Assembly (NCBI GenBank): GCA_947253875.1
Contig: CAMYAM010000019.1
Span: forward strand, 1-23,169
From: an uncultured Fastidiosipila sp.
GTDB lineage: Bacteria > Bacillota > Clostridia > Saccharofermentanales > Fastidiosipilaceae
Direction of reading: 5' to 3'
Length of the DNA: 23,169 bases
Shown: in pieces, positions 1 to 6,433 of the stretch
Numbering within the stretch: position 1 is the stretch's first letter
How the letters are laid out: each line of letters opens with the position of its first letter
Program-made: the position numbers and the translations under genes
Notes under the pieces: model-generated
Database searches by the model: none
Told to the model about the DNA's origin: nothing
What the model saw: the letters and a program-made list of their open reading frames with translations, nothing else

Positions 1-47
1 ACACCCATAAGGTTTCGTCGGCAGCGTCAGATGTGTATAAGAGACAG
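1..47 (+). other. Illumina Nextera library adapter (non-genomic)
   Basis: Bases 15-47 are the complete 33-base Nextera Read-1 transposase adapter; its last 19 bases (29-47, starting AGATGTGTATAAG) are the Tn5 mosaic end. Bases 1-4 (ACAC) match the end of the P5 flow-cell oligo, and the ten bases between (5-14) sit exactly where a 10-nt i5 index belongs. This is library sequence left on the contig end, not DNA of the organism. Genomic sequence starts at base 48, and any feature touching the left edge is artificially truncated. I recognised the adapter from memory of the standard oligo; the match is full length. Confidence 0.97.
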
Positions 48-89
48 GTAAGCAGTAGGTCGGGGGTTCGAGTCCGTCTATCAGCTCCA
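48..89 (+). tRNA. tRNA-Thr, 3' part only (5' half missing)
   Basis: The 42 bases read as the 3' part of a tRNA: the last two anticodon bases GT followed by AA, the 3' anticodon-stem strand GCAGT, the variable loop AGGTC, a T arm with loop TTCGAGT, the acceptor strand TATCAGC, discriminator T and an encoded CCA. An anticodon ending in GT, together with an acceptor whose partner strand would be GCTGATA, indicates threonine (anticodon NGT). The T stem as read (GGGGG against CCGTC) contains one G-G mismatch and one G-U pair, which may be real variation or an error near the contig edge. The 5' half is cut off by the adapter junction. A rho-independent terminator follows at once. Confidence 0.85.
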
Positions 90-94
90 GATGT

Positions 95-124
95 AAGGCT
101 TGTGGCAACACAAGCCTTTTCTTT
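95..124 (+). terminator. Rho-independent terminator of the tRNA gene
   Basis: A perfect 10-bp stem, AAGGCTTGTG / CACAAGCCTT, encloses a GCAA tetraloop and is followed by TTCTTT. It lies five bases after the tRNA CCA, so it should end the tRNA transcript. The remaining AT-rich gap to rho (125-241) shows no convincing promoter boxes. Confidence 0.85.
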
Positions 125-241
125 AATAATTCAAATTTAAAATAATTAATATAAAAACTAAAATTAATGATTAGTTAATTCTTAATGTTATTTTCACAAT
201 AGCTTATGTGCTAACCGTTTATTTTATTTAAGGAGAAAGTG

Positions 242-2095
242 ATGAGTGAAAATCTTTTCGCATCAAAAACAAAAGCAGATTTAATTGAAATTGTACGTAT
301 GACTGCTGTCTTACCAGTAGGTAAAGCTCAAAAAATGAAAAAACAAGAGCTTGTAGATTTTTTAAATTCTCAACTATCAGAAGATAATCTAGAGTCAGCA
401 GCAGAATCCGAATTGAAGAAGGAAGCTAATACAGAAGAAGCTGAAAAAAATCATAATTCTGATAATAATTCCGAAAAAGAAGATAAATCTAAAAATACAA
501 GTAGAAGTAGTAAAACAACTACACAAAGTAAAAATAATTCTAAAACTTCAAAAACTTCTTCAAAAAGAAAAAAATCAAAAGTACAAGATAATAGTTTTAA
601 AGATCTTGATAATTCAGATAAACCTAATCTAGAAAAATCAACACAAGCAAATGAATCTAATTCTACTGAGACTACAAAAAGTAATCCAGAAGCTGAATAT
701 ACAGAAATAACAGATTCTAATTTTATTGCTAAAGCTAGACCAAGAAAAAATTCCAAAACATCAAAAGAAAAAACTTCTAAAGAAGATGATGAATCTAACA
801 AATCTGAAGAGACAGAAAATGTTGATTTAGAGAACGAAGATGCTAATGATAATGGTAAAAAAGCTAAGGATTTACCTTTAGTTGATGGTGTATTAGAAAT
901 TATGCCAGATGGTTATGGATTTTTAAGAACTGAGAATTATATCCAAGGACCTAGGGATGTTTATGTACAAGCTCAAATGATTAAAAGATTCTCCCTAAGG
1001 AGTGGTGATTTCATTCTAGGTAATGTTAAAGATAAACATGATAAAGATCAATTTGGTGCATTAGTTTATATTCATGAAGTTAACGGTAGAGCACCAGAAA
1101 CCATGCATAATAGAGCTAACTTTGAAAGATTGACACCAGTATATCCACAAGAAAAATTTGTATTAGAGACAGAAAGACATGAGTTATCAACAAGAATTAT
1201 TGATCTTTTTTCACCGATTGGAAAAGGTCAAAGAGGAATGATTGTTTCTCCGCCAAAAGCTGGTAAAACTATTTTGTTGCAAAAAATAGCTAATGCAATT
1301 TCAAAAAATAATCCTGAAACTAAATTGTTTGTTCTATTGATTGATGAGCGTCCAGAAGAAGTTACTGATATGCAAAGAAGAATTGACGGTGAGGTTGTAT
1401 ATTCTACATTTGATAAATCACCTGAAAATCATGTTAAGATATCTGAACTTGTTCTTGAAAGAGCAAAAAGATTAGTTGAATTAGGTGAAGATGTTGTAAT
1501 TCTAGTTGACTCTTTAACCAGAATGGCAAGAGCTTATAACCTAACAATTACACCAACAGGAAGAACCTTGACAGGTGGTTTAGACCCAGCAGCTTTACAC
1601 CATCCTAAGAGATTTTTCGGAGCTGCTAGAAACATTGAAAATGGTGGAAGTTTGACTATATTGGCTACTGCCCTCGTTGAAACTGGATCTAGAATGGATG
1701 AAGTTATCTTTGAGGAATTTAAAGGGACAGGAAATATGGAAGTATACTTGGATAGAAAATTATCTGAAAAACGTATATTCCCAGCAATTGATGTTAATAG
1801 ATCTAGTACAAGAAGAGAAGAGTTACTATTATCTAATGATGAACTTGAGGCAGTCTGGGCTGTTAGAAAAGCTTTCAGTACATTGGATACAAGTAATGTT
1901 ACTGAACTTATTATTAGCTTAATGCTAAAGACAAAAACCAATAAGCATATGATTGAGTCATTGAATATATCTTTGAAAGATAAGAATATAATCAATGCTA
2001 TGAAGCTAAAAAATGATAATAATTCAAGTAATGGAAATGGTGGTTCATATAATAGTGATAGTTCCAATAGTAATAGTTCTTATTATGATTATTAA
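242..2095 (+). CDS. rho: Transcription termination factor Rho with long disordered insert
   Basis: Hexameric RNA-dependent ATPase/translocase that ends untranslated transcripts. Residues about 6-42 form the N-terminal Rho domain. Residues about 45-210 are a low-complexity Ser/Lys/Glu/Asn-rich insert. The cold-shock-like primary RNA-binding domain starts near residue 215 (GVLEIMPDGYGFLR). The ATPase core has Walker A PPKAGKT (337-343), the catalytic Glu in LLIDERPEE (E369) and the Walker B Asp in VILVDSLTR (D423), so it should be active. The last roughly 25 residues are Asn/Ser/Gly/Tyr-rich. At 617 residues it is about 200 longer than E. coli Rho (419), the excess being insert plus tail. AAGGAG at 230-235 lies 6 bases before the ATG at 242; an in-frame GTG at 239 would be too close to it. 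rpmE follows, as in many Firmicutes. Confidence 0.97.
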   Translation: MSENLFASKTKADLIEIVRMTAVLPVGKAQKMKKQELVDFLNSQLSEDNLESAAESELKKEANTEEAEKNHNSDNNSEKEDKSKNTSRSSKTTTQSKNNSKTSKTSSKRKKSKVQDNSFKDLDNSDKPNLEKSTQANESNSTETTKSNPEAEYTEITDSNFIAKARPRKNSKTSKEKTSKEDDESNKSEETENVDLENEDANDNGKKAKDLPLVDGVLEIMPDGYGFLRTENYIQGPRDVYVQAQMIKRFSLRSGDFILGNVKDKHDKDQFGALVYIHEVNGRAPETMHNRANFERLTPVYPQEKFVLETERHELSTRIIDLFSPIGKGQRGMIVSPPKAGKTILLQKIANAISKNNPETKLFVLLIDERPEEVTDMQRRIDGEVVYSTFDKSPENHVKISELVLERAKRLVELGEDVVILVDSLTRMARAYNLTITPTGRTLTGGLDPAALHHPKRFFGAARNIENGGSLTILATALVETGSRMDEVIFEEFKGTGNMEVYLDRKLSEKRIFPAIDVNRSSTRREELLLSNDELEAVWAVRKAFSTLDTSNVTELIISLMLKTKTNKHMIESLNISLKDKNIINAMKLKNDNNSSNGNGGSYNSDSSNSNSSYYDY

Positions 2096-2119
2096 AATTT
2101 AATAATTATTGTTATGTGC

Positions 2120-2147
2120 TTGACAGATATTACTTTATTGTTATAAT
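2120..2147 (+). promoter_or_regulatory. Promoter of rpmE
   Basis: TTGACA at 2120-2125 and TATAAT at 2142-2147 are both perfect sigma-70/SigA consensus boxes, with a 16-base spacer. This is the strongest promoter in the window. Transcription would start near 2154, giving a leader of about 70 bases before rpmE. It uncouples rpmE from rho. Confidence 0.85.
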
Positions 2148-2153
2148 TTATAG

Positions 2154-2223
2154 GCTACAAAACCGAGTCGGCATTCGTGATCAAAAGATTACGGGCTGAA
2201 ATTCTGTTAAAGAGGTGAGAAAT
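2154..2223 (+). promoter_or_regulatory. Structured rpmE 5' leader, candidate L31 autoregulatory RNA
   Basis: The leader folds into a compact hairpin: TCGGC (2168-2172) pairs with GCTGA (2195-2199), and an inner stem CGTGATC / GATTACG (2176-2182 / 2187-2193) closes an AAAA loop. The left side carries an ATT bulge and the right side a single G. It lies between a strong promoter and the ribosome-binding site AAGAGGTGA (2210-2218). L31 leaders acting as ribosomal-protein autoregulators are described in several phyla, Firmicutes among them. I infer that role here from position and fold and have not matched a covariance model. Confidence 0.5.
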
Positions 2224-2433
2224 ATGAAGAAAGATATACATCCAGAATATCAAAAAGCTGTAGTTACTTGTGCATGTGGAAACACATTTGAGACAAGATC
2301 AGTTATTTCAGATATTAATATTGATATTTGCAGTAATTGCCATCCGTTCTACACAGGTAAGCAAAAATTGGTAGATTCAGGTGGTCGTGTTGATAAATTC
2401 AACAAACGTATGCAAAACGCACAAAGCAAATAA
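2224..2433 (+). CDS. rpmE: 50S ribosomal protein L31 (bL31), zinc-binding type
   Basis: Small protein of the large subunit that bridges to the small subunit at the central protuberance. From ATG 2224 it has 69 residues. C16, C18, C36 and C39 form the zinc site of the C+ class of L31, so this is RpmE rather than the zinc-free YtiA/RpmE2 paralogue. HPFYTGKQK and the basic C-terminus are typical. A GTG nine bases upstream would extend it by three residues, but that codon overlaps the Shine-Dalgarno sequence AAGAGGTGA, whose 5-base distance to ATG 2224 fixes the start. It is transcribed alone, with its own promoter, leader and terminator. Confidence 0.95.
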   Translation: MKKDIHPEYQKAVVTCACGNTFETRSVISDINIDICSNCHPFYTGKQKLVDSGGRVDKFNKRMQNAQSK

Positions 2434-2449
2434 TTAATTTGTAAAAAAG

Positions 2450-2480
2450 AAAAGATTGCCTTAATGGCAATCTTTTTTCT
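2450..2480 (+). terminator. Rho-independent terminator after rpmE
   Basis: An 11-bp stem, AAAAGATTGCC / GGCAATCTTTT, with loop TTAAT and a T-rich tail (TTTTTTCTT), lies 16 bases after the rpmE stop. It separates rpmE from prmC. A clear promoter for prmC between here and 2547 was not found. Confidence 0.9.
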
Positions 2481-2547
2481 TGTTGTTAAAAGCAATATTT
2501 TAGCAAGATATTATGATGATAAAAATAATTAATAAAGAAATAAATTT

Positions 2548-3426
2548 ATGGATATAAAACAATGGAAAAGAATTAGTATTGATAAGTTAAAAACAAATAA
2601 ATTTTATTTTAATGATGATGCTTTTTGGCTAGAAACCATAATTGATAAATTGTTGGTAAAGTATGATCTTGAATTTGCTGATGAGATAGATGACAAGGTA
2701 CTTAAAGATTTAAATGCTGATTTAGATAAAGTTATGCAAGGACAGCCTATAGAACAGGTTCTTGCTTATACATATTTTTATGGTGAACGCATAGAAGTAT
2801 TTCCAAACGTTTTAATACCGCGGCCGGATTCTGAAACTATGATAGAGACTATTAAAGAGTATATTCCTTATTTGAATTCAAGAAATAAAAATTCAGGGAA
2901 TCAAGAAATTAATATTTTAGAAATCGGCATAGGCTCTGGAGCTTTGAGCATTTGTTTAGCAAAGTTATTAGATGACCTAGGAATAGAGTATAAGGTCTTA
3001 GCCAGTGATATATCTATGGCAGCAATTGAAGCTAGCAAAAAAAATATTCAAGCTCATAATTTAGATGAAAGAATAGAAGTTGAATTAGCTGATCTTTGGC
3101 CACGAAGAGTACTTAATGGGGATTTTAAAATTGATCTTCTTTTTTCAAATCCGCCATATATTGCTGAAGCTGAAATAGATGATGAATCAATCTTTAAATT
3201 TGAACCGAAAACAGCATTAATTGCTGACAATAATGGTTTAAAAATATATAATAGAATTTTTAGTGATGCAAAAAAATATTTAAATCATGGAGCTTTGCTG
3301 ATTTTTGAGCATGGATATGAACAAAAGGAAGCCTTGATAAAATTAGCAGGAAATAATTATAATTACATCAAAACTAATAAAGATTTAGCCGCACGAGATA
3401 GAATTAGTGTATTTAACAATGATTAG
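2548..3426 (+). CDS. prmC: Release factor glutamine methyltransferase PrmC (HemK)
   Basis: Uses S-adenosylmethionine to N5-methylate the glutamine of the GGQ motif of release factors, which raises peptide-release efficiency. The N-terminal helical substrate-binding region (residues 1 to about 80) ends in the conserved stretch PIEQVLAYTYFYGERIEV. SAM-binding motif I is EIGIGSG (125-131), and the catalytic NPPY is at 201-204 (N201-Y204). Length 292 is normal. The ATG has no good Shine-Dalgarno site (only AAAGAAA upstream), so initiation is probably weak. Its substrate gene prfA starts 12 bases downstream, the usual Firmicutes arrangement. Confidence 0.96.
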   Translation: MDIKQWKRISIDKLKTNKFYFNDDAFWLETIIDKLLVKYDLEFADEIDDKVLKDLNADLDKVMQGQPIEQVLAYTYFYGERIEVFPNVLIPRPDSETMIETIKEYIPYLNSRNKNSGNQEINILEIGIGSGALSICLAKLLDDLGIEYKVLASDISMAAIEASKKNIQAHNLDERIEVELADLWPRRVLNGDFKIDLLFSNPPYIAEAEIDDESIFKFEPKTALIADNNGLKIYNRIFSDAKKYLNHGALLIFEHGYEQKEALIKLAGNNYNYIKTNKDLAARDRISVFNND

Positions 3427-3438
3427 TAGAGGGGTTTT

Positions 3439-4527
3439 ATGCAAAAAGAAACAATCGAAAAATTGGATAGACTAAGTGCTAGATATGAAGAACTACAAAT
3501 TGAGATGAGTAATCCAGAAGTTCTTGCTAATCAAGAGCGCTACTTAGAAATAGTAAAAGAAGCAAATGAAATTGCTGACACTGTTACTGCTTATAATGAA
3601 TATAAACAAATAACAATTGATTTAGAAGATAATAAGCTCATGTTAGAAGAGACTCCAAATAGCGAGAGTGAAATGATCAGTATGATCAAAGACGAAATTA
3701 CTGAAAATGAAGAAAGATTAACTCAGCTAGAAAATGACTTATTAGAATCACTTAGACCTAAAGATCCTCGAGACTCCAGAGATGTTATTATGGAAATTAG
3801 GGCTGGTGCTGGGGGTGATGAGGCTGCCTTATTCGCATCAGATTTATTTGAGATGTATTCTGCATATGCTGCTGAAAGAGGCTATGTATTAGAGGTTGCT
3901 AGTGAAGCTGACAACGATATAGGTGGATATAAAGAAATTATTTTCACACTTGCTGGTAAAGGTGCCTTTAGTCGCTTGAAGTATGAGAGTGGTGTTCACA
4001 GAGTTCAAAGAGTTCCTGAGACAGAGTCAGGTGGTAGAATTCATACATCTACAGTTACTGTAGCAGTTATGGCTGAAGTTGACGAAGTTGAGGTAGATAT
4101 TGATCCTAATGATCTTAGAATAGATGTTTATCGAGCTTCTGGTGCTGGTGGTCAGCACGTTAACAAAACTTCATCTGCGGTTAGGATAACTCACATTCCA
4201 ACAAATACTGTAGTTGCAATGCAAGATGAAAGATCACAGCATAAGAACAAAGATAAAGCTATGAAGATCCTGCGTGCAAGGCTATATGAATTAGAAGAAG
4301 CAAAGCGCAGTAGCGAAATTGCTGGAGAAAGAAAGAGTCAAGTTGGTACCGGTGATAGAAGTGAGAGAATTAGAACATATAACTTCCCTCAAGGTAGAGT
4401 TACAGATCATAGAATTAACTTAACTTTATATAAATTAAATGATGTTCTTGCAGGTGATTTAGATGAAATTATTGATGCTCTAATTACTGCAGAAAGAACA
4501 GAGTCACTTTTGTCAGGTGAAGAGTAG
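3439..4527 (+). CDS. prfA: Peptide chain release factor 1 (RF1)
   Basis: Recognises UAA and UAG in the ribosomal A site and triggers hydrolysis of peptidyl-tRNA. The codon-recognition tripeptide is Pro-Glu-Thr (P193-T195); the form PxT marks RF1 rather than RF2, which has SPF. The catalytic GGQ is at 237-239, in the segment YRASGAGGQHVN, with Q239 the target of PrmC. An N-terminal coiled-coil region covers residues 1 to about 100. Length 362 matches the family. AGAGGGG at 3428-3434 lies 4 bases before the ATG, and the stop of prmC is just upstream, so the two are co-transcribed. Genes in this window end in TAA, TAG and TGA, so an RF2 gene must lie elsewhere. Confidence 0.97.
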   Translation: MQKETIEKLDRLSARYEELQIEMSNPEVLANQERYLEIVKEANEIADTVTAYNEYKQITIDLEDNKLMLEETPNSESEMISMIKDEITENEERLTQLENDLLESLRPKDPRDSRDVIMEIRAGAGGDEAALFASDLFEMYSAYAAERGYVLEVASEADNDIGGYKEIIFTLAGKGAFSRLKYESGVHRVQRVPETESGGRIHTSTVTVAVMAEVDEVEVDIDPNDLRIDVYRASGAGGQHVNKTSSAVRITHIPTNTVVAMQDERSQHKNKDKAMKILRARLYELEEAKRSSEIAGERKSQVGTGDRSERIRTYNFPQGRVTDHRINLTLYKLNDVLAGDLDEIIDALITAERTESLLSGEE

Positions 4528-4539
4528 TATTAAATTAAA

Positions 4540-5637
4540 ATGATAACTAAAATTATTAAAATTGCTGGTGATAATTATAAGGAAGCACTATCAGAACCTG
4601 CCAAAGCTTTGCGAGAAGGTGAGATAGTAGCATTTCCAACTGAGACTGTCTATGGATTAGGAGCAGCTTGGAATGATGCAGAAGCAGTTTATAAAATTTT
4701 TAAGACTAAAGGTAGACCGCAAGATAACCCTTTAATTGTGCATGTAGCAAAACAGGAAGATATGAAGTCATATTTTGCTTTCTGGGATGAACTTGCTGAA
4801 GCTTTAACCAAAGCGTTTTGTCCTGGACCTTTTACTTTGATTATGCCTAAAGCAGAGCATGTAAATAGTCCAGTAACTGCAGGTCTAGATACTGTTGGGA
4901 TAAGAGTTCCTAGTAATAAGATAGCAAGAGAACTGATTAGTTTAGCTAAAGTAGGAATTGCAGCTCCTTCAGCTAATCTTAGTGGTAAACCAAGTCCAAC
5001 AACTTTGCAAGACTGTGTGGAAGATCTAGAAGGAAAAGTAAAATACATAATTGATGGTGGAGATTCTGAGTTTGGTGTCGAATCTACTATAGTTTCATGG
5101 GATGGTGTAGTTCTTAAATTATTGCGACCTGGTGCAATAAGTGAAGCAGATATTAAGAATGTTTTGTCTGAACACAACATAGATGTAGATTTAGTTGATA
5201 AGACAGGTAGATTATTAGATAAAGATGAGAAACCTGAAGCTCCTGGAATGAAATATAGGCATTATGCACCTAAAGCTGAAGTAAATATAATAAATGGCTC
5301 TAATTTGGAAGAGAAACTAGCAAATTTAAATCATTTACTCACTCACAAAAACTCGGAAAAAGTAGGTTTGTTGGTTTCTGAAAAATTGGCTAAGTTTATC
5401 CAATCAAAAGAAGAGTATAATAATTTTGAAAATATTATAACTTTCCGCAATGATGAGGAAAATCGAGAGGCTGCACACAACTTATTTAAAAGTTTTAGAA
5501 TGATGGATAGAAATAATCTTGATTTAATTCTAGTTGAAGCTGTCGATGAGATTGGTAGTGGCAAAGCTTTCATGAATAGGTTACGCAAAGCTTCAGTTAA
5601 AGGAGATTTGTCATATGAAAACAAAACAAATTTTTGA
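4540..5637 (+). CDS. sua5: L-threonylcarbamoyladenylate synthase, Sua5 type
   Basis: Makes threonylcarbamoyl-AMP from threonine, bicarbonate and ATP, the first step of t6A formation at position 37 of ANN-decoding tRNAs. The YrdC-like catalytic domain covers residues about 10-205, with AFPTETVYGLG (31-41), KGR (57-59) and SAN (144-146) as substrate/nucleotide contacts. A linker with the Sua5 signature PGMKYRHYAP (235-244) leads into the C-terminal Sua5 domain. At 365 residues this is the two-domain Sua5 form rather than the short TsaC. It starts 12 bases after prfA with little Shine-Dalgarno sequence. It ends in TGA and overlaps the next gene by 23 bases. Confidence 0.95.
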   Translation: MITKIIKIAGDNYKEALSEPAKALREGEIVAFPTETVYGLGAAWNDAEAVYKIFKTKGRPQDNPLIVHVAKQEDMKSYFAFWDELAEALTKAFCPGPFTLIMPKAEHVNSPVTAGLDTVGIRVPSNKIARELISLAKVGIAAPSANLSGKPSPTTLQDCVEDLEGKVKYIIDGGDSEFGVESTIVSWDGVVLKLLRPGAISEADIKNVLSEHNIDVDLVDKTGRLLDKDEKPEAPGMKYRHYAPKAEVNIINGSNLEEKLANLNHLLTHKNSEKVGLLVSEKLAKFIQSKEEYNNFENIITFRNDEENREAAHNLFKSFRMMDRNNLDLILVEAVDEIGSGKAFMNRLRKASVKGDLSYENKTNF

Positions 5638-5959
5638 TTTTAATATTAAGGTTTTACCTTATATTGTTATTCTTATCATTGGATATATAGTTTTACCTTT
5701 AATATCAGGTGATACAGGCAGTGCAATGTTTAATATATTGTTTGTTTTACCTTTAATGAATGTAATTTTAGCTTTGATTTATGCTTATAAAAATAAAATC
5801 TCAATTTATTATTATATTTTGAATTTTATAGCATTGTTACCGACAATTATTTTAATATTCAAACAATGGGATACTCTAATTTATGCTTTAATATATTTCC
5901 TTGCAGCATTATTTGGTTCTTTTATTGGGATTGCTTTAAGAAAATATAATAGTAAGTAA
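5615..5959 (+). CDS. Small four-helix membrane protein of unknown function
   Basis: I do not recognise the family. The 114-residue product has four predicted transmembrane helices (about 12-30, 39-58, 63-82 and 87-107), a short charged N-terminus and a basic C-terminus (RKYNSK). It is believable as a gene because AAGGAG at 5600-5605 lies 9 bases before the ATG inside the end of sua5, giving a 23-base overlap and probable translational coupling. A random frame in AT-rich DNA can also encode hydrophobic residues, but this ribosome site and the regular helix spacing argue against chance. No soluble domain or catalytic motif is visible. It is probably co-transcribed with prmC-prfA-sua5. Confidence 0.75.
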   Translation: MKTKQIFDFNIKVLPYIVILIIGYIVLPLISGDTGSAMFNILFVLPLMNVILALIYAYKNKISIYYYILNFIALLPTIILIFKQWDTLIYALIYFLAALFGSFIGIALRKYNSK

Positions 5960-6001
5960 ATTTAATTAATAAAAATATCCTAATTTAAAGCATATATGCG
6001 A

Positions 6002-6028
6002 TTGATTTAAGTATAACTTTCTGATAAA
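6002..6028 (+). promoter_or_regulatory. Possible promoter of the rpsF operon
   Basis: TTGATT (6002-6007) and GATAAA (6023-6028), 15 bases apart, are the best boxes in the 144-base gap before rpsF. Each departs from consensus and the spacer is short, so this is tentative. Its position just ahead of the two leader hairpins is what a promoter for a regulated ribosomal-protein operon would need. Confidence 0.3.
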
Positions 6029-6036
6029 CTTAACAA

Positions 6037-6100
6037 GCTGTAAAACAGCATTCCTTACTCTGCTTGTACAAGTAGGGTCAATAGTCCACAAGGAGGTGAA
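6037..6100 (+). promoter_or_regulatory. Structured rpsF leader, candidate S6:S18 autoregulatory RNA
   Basis: Two hairpins precede rpsF. The first is GCTGT-AAA-ACAGC-like (6037-6049). The second is a longer helix in which ACTCTGCTT (6057-6065) pairs with AAGTAGGGT (6070-6078) around a GTAC loop, with two G-U pairs. CCTT before and GTCC after the second hairpin could extend or flank the fold, and the Shine-Dalgarno AAGGAGGTG (6090-6098) follows at once. An S6:S18-binding mRNA motif ahead of rpsF is known in many bacteria. I infer that role from position and cannot confirm the conserved bulge bases by eye. Confidence 0.45.
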
Positions 6101-6103
6101 GAA

Positions 6104-6385
6104 ATGGCTAAATATGAACTAATGTACATTGTTGATGGTGCTTTAGAAGCAGAAGCTAATCAAGCAGTTCACGATAAAGTAAAAGCTATCGTTGAAAAGA
6201 ATGCTACTATTACTTCTGAAGAACATATTGGTCGTAAACGTTTTGCTTATGAGATTGATCATAAGAACGAGGGCGATTATATGTTATTCACAATTGAAGC
6301 AGAAAAAAGTGCACCAGAAGAAATCAATAGTGATTTAAGAATTACTGAAGGTTTAGTTCGTCACATTCTATTCGCATTAGACTAG
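6104..6385 (+). CDS. rpsF: 30S ribosomal protein S6 (bS6)
   Basis: Small-subunit protein that binds the central domain of 16S rRNA as a heterodimer with S18, encoded two genes downstream. It starts MAKYELMYIVDGAL, the usual S6 opening strand, and carries the conserved GRKRFAYEIDHKNEGDYMLF stretch near residues 45-64. Length 93 is normal, with no long acidic tail. A near-perfect Shine-Dalgarno (AAGGAGGTG) lies 5 bases before the ATG. It is the first gene of the rpsF-ssb-rpsR operon, which gives the partner proteins S6 and S18 a shared transcript. Confidence 0.97.
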   Translation: MAKYELMYIVDGALEAEANQAVHDKVKAIVEKNATITSEEHIGRKRFAYEIDHKNEGDYMLFTIEAEKSAPEEINSDLRITEGLVRHILFALD

Positions 6386-6433
6386 AATTGTTGACCGATT
6401 AAATTAAGTAGGAAACATTAAGAGAGGCATTAA

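Noticed and set aside
162..180. AATTAA...TTAATT inverted repeat upstream of rho as an operator
   Set aside because: Six-base arms of only A and T are expected by chance in this AT-rich gap, and no promoter boxes are near.
451..801. Long open frame antisense to the Rho insert, with Leu/Ser-rich product
   Set aside because: It is the complement of the low-complexity Ser/Lys/Glu codons of rho. It has no ribosome site, no recognisable domain and lies wholly inside a certain gene.
1534..2067. 177-codon minus-strand frame inside rho
   Set aside because: Lies over the conserved Rho ATPase core and C-terminal tail. It has no start signal and its apparent hydrophobicity is a composition effect.
4689..5624. 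Two minus-strand open frames inside sua5
   Set aside because: Both are shadows of a well-supported enzyme gene on the other strand, without ribosome sites or promoters.
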